Made by a program: the position numbers and the translations under genes. The notes under the pieces are model-generated. The model made no database searches. It had not been told where the DNA came from and saw only the letters and a program-made list of their open reading frames with translations. From positions 32,151,989 to 32,215,988 of the forward strand of contig NC_092572.1 in NCBI RefSeq assembly GCF_037975245.1: a stretch of 64,000 nt of DNA, written 5' to 3'. Every line of letters begins with the position of its first letter. Position 1 is the stretch's first letter. This DNA comes from Apostichopus japonicus. Lineage: Eukaryota; Echinodermata; Holothuroidea; Aspidochirotida; Stichopodidae. Below are positions 56,601 through 64,000 of this stretch, piece by piece.

Positions 56601-56945
56601 CTTATGCAAGGCCCGAGATTCCATGTTGGGCAGGAGGAAATTTCTGGTCTTGGATTGTTATCCGTAGAGAGTAGAGCTAAATTCATTAGGTTAAACCACA
56701 CACACAAAATCCTTAACAACTGTAGTTCTCCTTACCTCACCACCAATTTCACCAAAACCTCTGCCATTCATAACCAGGGGACTCGTTCAAGACATCACAA
56801 TTTCTATGTTATTGATTCTAAGTGTGGTGTTAGCTCTACTTTCTACTTCACGGCAACTCAGGATTGGAATGCTCTTCCAAATCATATCAAATCCATTAAG
56901 TCTTCTCATCTTTTTAGAGCTGAGTTAAGGAAGCATCTCATGTAA
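53673..56945 (+). pseudogene. LINE ORF2: PHD finger, APE endonuclease, reverse transcriptase
   Basis: One frame of 1,091 codons, broken by TGA at 55512-55514 and TAA at 56463-56465. The frame is open from 53673, but the first ATG is at 54027, after the zinc finger, so the true start is unclear. Order of domains: an INPGP motif (53751); a PHD-type zinc finger with Cys pairs at 53793/53802, 53841/53850 and 53943/53952, where the usual W-x-H is W-T-Q; an APE-like endonuclease (about 54090-54720) with ETWL, GDFN and SDH motifs; and a reverse transcriptase (about 55540-56400) with DLSKAFD, GIPQGS and the YADD catalytic site at 56115-56126. The C-terminal region matches the style of CR1/L2 elements. 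A 9-bp tandem repeat at 55936-55953 adds three residues (SYLSYLS). Catalytic residues are kept; the stops alone would prevent a full protein. Confidence 0.85.
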
Positions 56946-57063
56946 TCTTGGGGGTGGGGGAGAGGGAGGCACTTTTCTGTTTTTTGTGCAATATCTTCAT
57001 TTTTTGTGTCTTGTTTATTGGTTCCCTAGTTTTTTCCATTCTTTGTGCAATTTTTCGTCTATA

Positions 57064-57084
57064 GGGCCCCATTGGAAATGGGCC
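57064..57084 (+). other. Hairpin in the LINE 3' UTR
   Basis: GGCCC(C)AT pairs with ATGGGCC around a short loop, with one bulged C. CR1/L2-type elements often have conserved 3' stem-loops that the reverse transcriptase recognises, so this may be the recognition structure. That role is inferred. Confidence 0.45.
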
Positions 57085-57201
57085 GACGTTCAGTCAGCCT
57101 AATGGGTTTAGCTCCTGTTACTCTTTTTGTTCTTTTCTTTTCCGTCCTCTTTGTCTACTTTGTCTTTGTAATAGTTTTGTATTTTGAACAATCTGAGTGC
57201 G

Positions 57202-57228
57202 AATAAATCAAATCAAAAAAAAAAAAAA
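57202..57228 (+). terminator. Poly(A) signal and A tail of the LINE
   Basis: AATAAA at 57202-57207 is followed 7 bp later by 14 A at 57215-57228, marking the 3' end of the retrotransposed copy. Confidence 0.7.
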
Positions 57229-58140
57229 CATATAAAGAAACCCGCTGAAGCTTTCAATAATTTTGCATATCATAAACGCAATAATCTTAAACAGTTTTGA
57301 ACGTATATGATTCGGGGGATAAAGGAATTAAAAGGATTTGTTCATGTTTATGAGAACTACATGTGTGACCGTAATGTGGTTACCACGAGGTCACTGGTTT
57401 GAAACTCATTCTAGCCCAAATTTGAAAATCATACTCTTTAATTTCTGTTTAAGATTTGATACGGTTACATCTTGTCACATCTATATATCTATTAAGTGAA
57501 TGTCAATTTAACCTGTCAAATGTCGCATTCAGATTGTCACAGAATTGACGTAGAACAAACTGCACACGTCTACAATCTGGCAGTATACCATACACGGCCA
57601 ATGAAGGACACATGAGGTATACACTTCGACATTTTGAAGTATCCTGCCCCATCTTGAAAATATTGTCACATTTTGTAATAATATCGCGTAGGTTATATAA
57701 TGCCGTTTCTACGACCGTTTGGCTAGAAAGTGACACAGAAAAACCTTAAAACCCAATAATGTGGACTAGAATGTTGACGAGGGCAAGAGCCTTACCACGA
57801 AGAACATTATTTTCGCAGGCGCCCAACAAGCGATCTGATCGGTCCCCCCCCCCCCTCCCCCAACTCCCTTACTTTGATATGGATTTCCAAATTACCGACC
57901 CGAATAAACTATCGCAAGACGTAATTTAATACTATTGTGGATTGAAGATTTCCCAATAGGATAACATTTAAATATAAATAATTAGTTTTATACAAGTTTA
58001 CACAATTTGGAGTTGTAACATTAAAATAACTCTATTAATACTTTTTTAAGGTATTTGGTTTCTTAACAGCAGCTATGTACAGAATATATGCTACAATAAT
58101 CTATATACAAATAGCAGTTTTCATAAATATGCTTCTTTCA
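57229..58140. other. Unannotated flank
   Basis: No gene recognised. It contains a run of 12 C at 57844-57855 followed by TCCCCC. A 77-codon minus-strand open stretch near 57503-57736 has no domain and is not called. Confidence 0.55.
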
Positions 58141-58480
58141 TTATATGGAAATCTCTCTTGATGCTATCAATCGCAAATCTGTTTTCCTGCAATCAAAACG
58201 CGAATCGATGTTGATAATATCAAACTCCATTCTATATTGATACTTTCATATCCTCATCTATGTTAATGTGATCAAACTCCAATATATATTGATGTTATTG
58301 TTCGTGAATGTATACGCGAGTCCCTGTTCATGCTATCATACGCGGATCTCTGTTGATCCTATCGTTATTCGTTGATCCAATATTACGCTATTTTTTGTTA
58401 ATCATATAGAGACGCGAATTTCCATTGATCTTAATGTACACAAATTTATGTTGAACCTTTTGCAATATTTCGTTGAAAAC
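58141..58480 (+). repeat. Decayed minisatellite, about 26-bp unit
   Basis: Fragments resembling CGCGAATCTCTGTTGATGCTATCA recur, in diverged form, every 25-28 bp across about 340 bp: CGCAAATCTG, CGCGAATCGATGTTGAT, TCTATATTGAT, TCTATGTTAATG, ATATATTGATG, CGCGAGTCCCTGTTCATG, CGCGGATCTCTGTTGATCC and CGCGAATTTCCATTGATC. The unit is unrelated to the 22-bp satellite. The call rests on visual alignment. Confidence 0.55.
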
Positions 58481-59005
58481 CAACTGTCAACTATGTCCAG
58501 GTTCCACGGTTTCTGTTATATGAGTTAATGCATGTTGATTTCATTCCTATCTGGCAACGAGTAAACTGCTCAAGTTGCTCACATAGCGTGCCAGTAAATA
58601 TTTACTGAAAAACAACTCTTAAGATCCGAATTTTCAAACCTTATTTAAATACTTGGCTCGACCGCACTCAATGCTTCATATACACTAGGAAAAGTACAAC
58701 ACTATAGAATATTTTTTTATATTGAAATTGTTTACCAACTATAGTCCATGTACTAAATATTTGGTTAGTACCATTATTTGATAGGAGTCACGTAAGTTGA
58801 TCTGTTCAAAACAAAAAAGAAGGAAAGGATCTGTAACAAAAACTACTGCTTGCACGGCAGAAGACGTATTAGAAACATACGCATTTGTTTATGTATTCTG
58901 ATATGAAGTTCTCATTAGACTATTATAATAAATATTATATGCCAACCTAACGCATTACGAGTAGAACCCCTATTGCAAATATTACGTGTGACGATTATTG
59001 TAAAT
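58481..59005. other. Unannotated flank
   Basis: AT-rich DNA. Nothing recognised. Confidence 0.5.
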
Positions 59006-59371
59006 GTAAGTGGGCCTGACGTTTCGATCTTAGCAGGCTCTGCTCCACCCCCCCCCCCTTTACCAGTCTTCTCGTAGCTCTCTTCCAATTTTTCTTCTAC
59101 ATTTTTCTGTCTTTGTCCTTCTCTTTTTTAGAGATACTTTGTCCCTCTACAGTTTGTCTCCTATATAAACCTCTCCTCTTCCACCGGCATGTTAGTTTCT
59201 TTCTTCTCTCCATCCATTGTCTACTAATCCTCTTAAATCTGTCTTTTTGTGTTCACCCTGCTCATTAACCTGTCTGTATTATGTGCGTGTATTTGCCCAT
59301 TCTGTTACCGTTACTTGTCATTCAGTCTCTGAAGAAGATCTTGCTAGGATCGAAACGTCAGGCCCACTTAC
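59006..59371. mobile_element. 366-bp structure with 24-bp perfect inverted ends
   Basis: Positions 59006-59029 are the exact reverse complement of 59348-59371, and the pairing continues imperfectly inward. The interior has a run of 11 C (59048-59058), a pyrimidine-rich stretch and a TATATAAA box near 59162. Next to the right arm lies CTGAAGA (59329-59335), then GATC...GATC and GAAAC. Similar CTGAAGAAG...CGAAACG strings recur in many animal repeats and are sometimes linked to Penelope-like elements. A short non-autonomous element or a Penelope-type terminal remnant is possible. No reverse transcriptase is present. Confidence 0.5.
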
Positions 59372-59701
59372 TTGTACGCATTTTCTTACACGGGCTCAGT
59401 TGATAACACTTTTGTATTATTTTACGTTACGAATTAATCAGGTTACACATCCAGAGTCTATGAATGCTAAGTTAATCAATGCCGCCCTTATTTCCTTTCG
59501 GTGGACACATTTAATCCTATAGTTTTGATTTTGTTTGGACATTTTGTTTGGACATCTTGCTCGGATATTTGAACTACTGTACAGAATCATATTCGACTTA
59601 TTTGTCAGATCACATGGAGATTACGATGTTTCCATGATAAATATTACAGCAAACGAGATTTAAAATTCAATTTAAATACCATATACTCTAGTCTTGTCGT
59701 A
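59372..59701. other. Unannotated spacer before the TIR element
   Basis: No gene supported. Positions 59700-59701 are the left TA of the target-site duplication of the next element. Confidence 0.5.
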
Positions 59702-59728
59702 CACTCTTAAAAATACCTAGTCATTTTT
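59702..59728 (+). repeat. Left terminal inverted repeat
   Basis: Begins CACTCTTAAAA and continues through CCTAGTCATTTTT. It pairs with 63750-63776 at 25 of 27 positions. Confidence 0.8.
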
Positions 59729-59905
59729 AACTAGAATCTAGTCAAATTTGACCAGATTACCATGTAAAATATGACTTTATGAGATCCTCGTCATTTTGAC
59801 TAGAGACATCTGGTCATTTTAAGTGACTAGAAAACCTGGTTCTAAATTGACCAGGAACATCTCATCATTTTGACTACATACTAGTCAAAATTGACTAGAT
59901 CATTG
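59716..59905. repeat. Subterminal CTAGTCA / TGACTAG motif cluster
   Basis: About a dozen short motifs of the forms CTAGTCA, TGACTAG, CTGGTCA and TGACCAG, in both orientations, fill the first 200 bp inside the left end. The right end holds a smaller set (63714-63763). Such clusters often bind transposases, but no binding evidence exists here. Confidence 0.65.
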
Positions 59906-60823
59906 CCTTCTTAAATAGGCCTTCGAGGCCGGTGTTTTTTTACTTGACTCTAAAAAATAGTCAGGGGCAGACCTATAAAATCGGGTAAATTTATATATAA
60001 GGAAAGCAAGACCCATCAATGCAGACATTCTAAATGCCATTGGAATTTAAAATGAAATACTATACTGTATCCAGAATTAATGTTGAATGAAGTTCATAAA
60101 ACGAACAAGCACATTTTGTGGCTCAATTTTCAGTTGGGCGCATGATTCCAGTCAACTATGGTAAGATATACACAACGTTCAAAGATTCTATCATTACATT
60201 TACTGTGATAGTTAGTATATGTTATTGGTTTTTCTCTCAAGGTTTAATGGCCTGCTGCAAAATTCCATATTAAGCGGTCCTGTTAAGGAGGGGGGGGGGG
60301 GGCACAAAATGCTACGACATGATGGGTTATGTACACATACAACAAATTTCACATTTCGAGTCTGAAATGAATTTTTCTAAACCATTTAAAATTTATTAAG
60401 ATTCTGCTGGATCTTGGTCAGTCTGAATAACATTGTAAATTTTGAAATACTGTTCCATTTATATAATATTTCTTAATATTATTTCAAACATATTTAACTA
60501 AGTTGAAATTATTGCACAAATCACATGAACCTCCAAAATATTAGACGATTCCAAGCTCGTTAAAACCAAGTGAAGTTTCTGAAGTATGATGGCCTGTAAA
60601 GTATTTGGTCTTGGGTATCATTAAAAGAAGAAAATGGGCTCAACCAGCTCCTCTATTAGAATTATATTTTGGTTTTGTAAGGTCTTTACAAAAAAATATA
60701 TTTTGAGCAAACTCAGTCATACAAATTTCATGCTGGCCCACAAAAACCAAATAATATAAGGAAAGCATTCCAACATTAATGCTTTCAGTCAGTACTATAA
60801 ACATGAATCGTAAGCACCCTCTT

Positions 60824-61162
60824 TTACATCTCATTTGAAGTTTCCGCACTGCATGATACAAAATTCTTGAGGGCCAAGACACTTGGTTTTGACCTTAGCC
60901 TCCCCTTCCCTTCGCCCAGCCTGTAAATGTTCTTTTGAATGAAATCCCACACGTTATTACACTCCCAAGGGTAGTTAAGGTCCAATACATAAAACACTTT
61001 GAAACATAGATCAACTGCCTTGATAAGAGAACTAGCTGGTATTGCCATCCTTTCTACTATCACAAACTGTTGTTATGGGTTCCTTCTGTTCTCTCCAATG
61101 ATTAGAATAAATGGTTGCGTCTGGCTAACCTTAGCCAGGAACTCTGGCAAGTTGGTTCCAAT
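60824..61162 (-). pseudogene. SAMD3-like protein, terminal exon with in-frame stop
   Basis: The exon starts after a good acceptor (TTTCATCACTGCAG, AG at 61164-61163) and ends at TAA (60826-60824). The frame gives IGTNLPEFLAKVSQTQPFIL, then GENRRNP, an in-frame TAA (61075-61073), QQFVIVERMAIP, AVDLCFKVFYVLDLNYPW and WDFIQKNIYRL. This series resembles the C-terminal part of the SAM-domain (SAMD3-like) proteins that are multi-copy in fish and marine invertebrates; I infer this from memory of the family. The frame joins the upstream exon in phase 0. The single nonsense codon, with coding similarity kept on both sides, marks a young pseudogene. Function unknown. Confidence 0.6.
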
Positions 61163-61806
61163 CTGCAGTGATGAAATAGTGAAAACAATAAACAAGATAT
61201 GCAGTGATAGTTGTGAATTTTTCTCACATGCAAAGCAAAGGGTAAAGGCAAGAAAATCTGATCCCATTTTTTAAATTCATATTACTGACTTTGAAACTGA
61301 AATGTAAGTCCATTAATAGATATCCTATACTGTAGATACTTCAAGTCAACCTTTTTTCAGCTCAGGTATGCTTGATGTATTTTCAAATCTATACCAACTG
61401 AAACTTGTATTTAATAAAAAAAAATCTTTTGTAATTATAGCAAGAAAACAAGTTTTGACAATTTGATTTTCAAACTTAGTCACAACTATATTTTTTATTC
61501 AGACTTGATTGTCCAAATACCTGTGGACTTTGCAAGTTCATGAAAACCTTTCCTTCTTCATACAATATCCATGGAAATCTATCTTAACACAAAGTCCATC
61601 ATAGAGCATCTCCCGACCAGGTTTCAGTTTGGGGGGAGTTTCGACACACACATTCACACAAATCACACATCAAACTTGTCTTCCCTTAACTTGGAATTGT
61701 ACTTCTGATTAGTTACCGTCACCCCTAGTACATCTTTCAACGCACAAATTCATGTAGTATTTGTTCCAGTTCTAAGAAAATAGGATAAGTGATTTAATGT
61801 AGTTAC
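61163..61806 (-). other. Intron of the SAMD3-like gene remnant
   Basis: GT at 61806-61805 and AG at 61164-61163, 644 bp, with both neighbouring exons in phase 0. No coding or repeat feature is seen inside it. Confidence 0.5.
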
Positions 61807-61949
61807 CTGTACACATTGCCCAAAAGACTGTATTGCCTCTGCCAAAGTTGCTTTCAGCTTCTTCTTCTTCTTTCCGACTCCATCACACTTAGTTCCCGCA
61901 GGAAACAGAAGTGGAAGTACTTGCAATGCCACTGAAAGCTTCTCCTCGT
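61807..61949 (-). pseudogene. SAMD3-like protein, penultimate exon
   Basis: A 143-nt exon with both splice sites visible: acceptor GCAAATTTTAG (AG at 61951-61950) and donor ACAG|GTAACT (exon end 61807). It codes for a segment with EEKLSVALQVLPLLFPAG, a KKKKKLK basic patch and EAIQSFGQCVQ. It enters with one base from the previous exon and ends on a codon boundary. The next exon starts in phase 0, so the two join in frame across a 644-bp intron. The LPLLFP core followed by a lysine patch and the QPFIL block of the next exon is the order expected in SAMD3-like proteins. No stop within this exon. Confidence 0.6.
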
Positions 61950-62340
61950 CTAAAATTTGCAAAACAAAGTACATACAACTGTAGTTAGCTTCAAACATGC
62001 AACGTAAAATGTTATCAACTGTTTAAACTAACTCAAATTGCAGTGTTAATTCAAAGCCAGGCATACACATATAGTGCCTACAAATAGTGCAGCGCATGAA
62101 GCACTTTCACATTGCACTGACACGCGTACCTAGCCTCGTGCAAAACTTGGGGAGGGTGTTAAAAGCTTAAGAAAAACCACAATTTGGTCAGCAAATAGCT
62201 GAAATAGCTTCAAGCTCATGAAATACATAATTCTGCTTGACTGCAAAAAGTTTAGGTGGTCTGCTGTATCGTTGCTAGTATTATATGAAAGTGCGTCAAT
62301 TACGAGGGTGCGTCAATTATGAAGCCTTTACTATACTAGC

Positions 62341-62361
62341 AATAATAATAATAATAATAAA
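62341..62361 (+). repeat. (AAT)n microsatellite
   Basis: Seven AAT-type units in a row inside the TIR element. Confidence 0.9.
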
Positions 62362-62625
62362 TTACACTTATATCGCGTTAAATACAGTACAGCGTTTCAA
62401 AGCACTTACTAGTGGTAGCATGGTGACTTCGAAGTTCGGACACTTAAGACTTAAAACACCCCAAAACTAAATCTTCTGGTATAAATCATTTGAAAATATA
62501 CTTCATAAGGTGGGAGAATTTTGTTATAGTACGATACACGGCCAAACTTTCTTTCCTGCAAACTGTTTTCACGTTGTTTTCCAAGAAGATTCTTCGTGAT
62601 TGTGGAACTGGTATTTCTTTGCTAG

Positions 62626-62902
62626 AGTATTGCGAAGTTCGGACACGCAACCCACAGTGTGGCGCTGGTGATAAAATTGGTGGCGCAGTTGCTCTTTCAG
62701 TAATTATAACAGACTTCATAGATCTTCGTCATTTTATTGACAAATATGTAAGTAATTTCTTGAACGCGGGTCATTTTGGAGAGAAAATAACTGTAGCTTC
62801 GTACTTTTTGGTGAAATTTGACTCTTCCTGTAGATTTTCATGGTGAAATCGTGTATTTCTTAGGGTGTCCGAACCTCGCAGTATGCCGAACTTCGCAATA
62901 CT
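62626..62902. mobile_element. Candidate nested MITE-like insert
   Basis: Positions 62626-62642 are the exact reverse complement of 62886-62902 (17 bp), giving a 277-bp palindromic unit. The core GCGAAGTTCGGACAC also occurs at 62430-62443 (plus, nearly complete) and in altered form at 62865-62879 (minus). Repeated inverted motifs suggest a small non-autonomous element, possibly larger than these limits. No target duplication was established. Confidence 0.4.
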
Positions 62903-63435
62903 GACTATAGTACTAGGCCTACTCAGTACTAGTACAACTATGCCTAGGCTAGTACTACTACGTACTACAGACAACTATACTAGCCTATAAGGACACAGAT
63001 TGACAGAGAAGAGTTATTTGACACAAAATCGTGACAATTTATTAGCCATACATCCCAGGAACGAACTTCGATGGCATAAGGTAAAAGAGCAGTGAGGTTA
63101 CAATTAAATCCGTGGCTTCAATTCACGAAATTTTGGAGCACCCTACTACTTACTAGGCCTAGCTATAACTATAAGTTATAACTTAGGCCGAGCCGGACAG
63201 CGTAGGCACTTAGTGCGTTAGTAAACCAAACGACAGTAGCCTAAACACACCCTGGAACAAAATGCACACAATTTGAACTGATGTTACCTAGTAGTAGTAA
63301 CGTTAAGCCTAGTCTACATGACCTCAACGGGTGTACGTTATACCGGCTATCCTCATTGCATGAACGAACGGACGTTGACAGAATGTTGCCTTTGCAGGAT
63401 ACTAAGCACATTTTATAGCATATTGTAGCACTCAC

Positions 63436-63514
63436 CTTTAAATGCGTCGATGTATTTTGTTAACCCCAATTTCGTAAGTGTTTTTTAAACAAAATGGTCC
63501 TCGTTTTTGTCCAT
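63436..63514 (-). pseudogene. SAMD3-like protein, first coding exon (start of SAM domain)
   Basis: ATG at 63514-63512 in a good context (AAGATGG), 26 codons, then donor AAAG|GTGAGT (exon end 63436). The peptide after an in-frame TAA at codon 10 (63487-63485) reads KTLTKLGLTKYIDAFKG, which fits the first helices of a SAM domain (L..LGL.KYI..F). The exon ends in phase 1, so it does not join directly to the phase-2 start of the exon at 61949 without intervening exons. The middle of the gene is not visible between 63435 and 61950, so it was probably deleted or is degraded. The SAM call rests on about 17 residues and is moderate. Confidence 0.45.
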
Positions 63515-63749
63515 CTTAGTGTAGTAGTCTAGAGCAGTGGTTGCGCGCCGCAAAGAATGTCAAAGACAAACGTCTGAATTCCACAGGCAATGCGCAAACT
63601 CAGCTGTAACTATGGATACCTTGTCACTTGTTAGCTGATATGATCCGAAACTGGTTAAATTAACTATGATCAGAGTGACCGTAACGAGAATATCTAATCA
63701 AGCCGACCCTTTTCTAGTTAAAACTATTTTGACTAGACTTTCTGGTCGG

Positions 63750-63776
63750 AAAAATGACTAGGTCGTTTTAAGAGTG
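63750..63776 (-). repeat. Right terminal inverted repeat
   Basis: Reverse complement of the left end at 25 of 27 positions, followed by TA at 63777-63778. Confidence 0.8.
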
Positions 63777-64000
63777 TAGACATTAGAACTACACTTCTTG
63801 TGTCACCTTCCTTGTGATAAGAACATTCACTTGTATCACATGACCATTTTCATCCGCCTCCTAAGATTCTGGAAATCTGGATAAATTGGACATGCGCATA
63901 CTATCCGTGGAAAGAGCGGCAGTACGTGTTACTAGACGGGCGCGATTCCCGGCTTATCGTCCGCCTAGTCCGGCTGTTAAGTGTTGCTCTGGAATAGCCT
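63777..64000. other. Unannotated right end of the window
   Basis: No gene or repeat recognised. The last 100 bp are locally more GC-rich. Confidence 0.5.

Larger units (their letters stand above)
53161..57228 (+). mobile_element. CR1/L2-like non-LTR retrotransposon (LINE), inactivated
   Basis: A LINE with one long plus-strand reading frame (53673-56945), a 3' untranslated region, an AATAAA signal at 57202-57207 and an A run at 57215-57228. ACATATAA occurs both at 53153-53160 and at 57228-57235, a possible 8-bp target-site duplication that would set the 5' end at 53161. CR1/L2 elements often lack such duplications, so the 5' limit is uncertain. The 53161-53672 stretch would then be 5' UTR. 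It includes a run of 12 G at 53202-53213, and no separate ORF1 was seen. The copy carries only two nonsense codons and no frameshift, so it decayed recently. Confidence 0.8.
61951..63435. other. Middle of the TIR element, missing central exons
   Basis: No exon with acceptor, coding similarity and donor could be found on the minus strand here. The stretch holds an (AAT)n microsatellite (62341-62361), an inverted-repeat insert (62626-62902) and CTAG/TAGTA-rich low-complexity DNA (62896-63300). A 118-codon plus-strand open stretch (62490-62846) overlaps the insert and has no recognised domain. Confidence 0.5.
59702..63776 (-). mobile_element. 4,075-bp TIR element with TA target duplication and SAMD3-like gene remnant
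   Basis: The left end begins CACTCTTAAAA and the right end finishes with its reverse complement TTTTAAGAGTG. The inverted repeats align over 27 bp with two mismatches (59702-59728 and 63750-63776). Dinucleotide TA flanks both ends (59700-59701 and 63777-63778), as expected of a DNA transposon with TA duplication. Both subterminal regions are rich in CTAGTCA/TGACTAG and CTGGTCA/TGACCAG motifs. Inside, on the minus strand, lie three exons of a SAM-domain gene. I recognise no transposase, and the superfamily is open (TA duplications occur in Tc1/mariner and other groups). A 277-bp inverted-repeat insert and an (AAT)n microsatellite lie inside. Confidence 0.75.

Noticed and set aside
57503-57736. 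77-codon minus-strand open frame
   Set aside because: No recognisable domain, and no splice or poly(A) signals support it.
59329-59371. Active hammerhead ribozyme
   Set aside because: CTGAAGA and GAAA are present, but an extra A precedes stem II, the stem is only four base pairs, and stem III with a proper cleavage triplet is missing.
59933-59954. Hairpin GGCCTTCGAGGCC followed by a T run, like a terminator
   Set aside because: It is a short chance palindrome in eukaryotic DNA with no transcription unit leading into it.
62490-62846. 118-codon plus-strand open frame
   Set aside because: It overlaps a palindromic insert and has no recognised domain. Its length is plausible by chance.

Overview
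This looks like nuclear DNA from an animal, probably a marine invertebrate. The flanks are AT-rich and gene-poor. They hold a tRNA-derived SINE-like element, a probable solo Gypsy-type LTR, a CR1/L2-like LINE and a TIR-bounded element carrying exons of a spliced gene. No intact host protein-coding gene is visible. The LINE style (PHD finger, endonuclease and reverse transcriptase in one frame) and the SAMD3-like exons would suit an echinoderm, hemichordate or lancelet, but this rests on family recall and is weak.

Layout. 1-3099: left flank with a SINE-like element (about 715-1016), a 595-bp candidate solo LTR on the minus strand (2430-3024) and otherwise unannotatable DNA. 3100-52567: one uninterrupted head-to-tail satellite array of about 49.5 kb built from a 22-bp monomer, roughly 2,250 copies. 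52568-57228: a short unique stretch, then a LINE of up to about 4.07 kb, broken only by two in-frame stop codons. 57229-59701: non-coding DNA with a decayed ~26-bp minisatellite (about 58141-58480) and a 366-bp inverted-repeat structure (59006-59371). 59702-63776: a 4,075-bp element with 27-bp terminal inverted repeats and a TA target duplication. It contains three minus-strand exons of a SAM-domain (SAMD3-like) gene, two with in-frame stops. 63777-64000: nothing recognised.

The satellite dominates the window. The consensus monomer has no stop codon in any of the six frames, so the many apparent ORFs of 60-212 codons are by-products of a 22-bp period (22 = 1 mod 3) and not genes. The monomer has three CpGs in 22 bp at only about 45% GC, and it is built from short palindromes. 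The array is layered. The left third is heterogeneous but contains a 2,237-bp tandem duplication. The middle has 1,645-bp and 219-bp higher-order units and a block repeated at about 10-kb distance. The right ~12 kb is homogenised into ~1.6-kb higher-order repeats.

The items most worth following up are the satellite's six-frame openness, CpG and palindrome design with its hierarchical amplification, and the TIR element with a SAMD3-like split gene but no recognisable transposase. No cooperating operon-like system is present.
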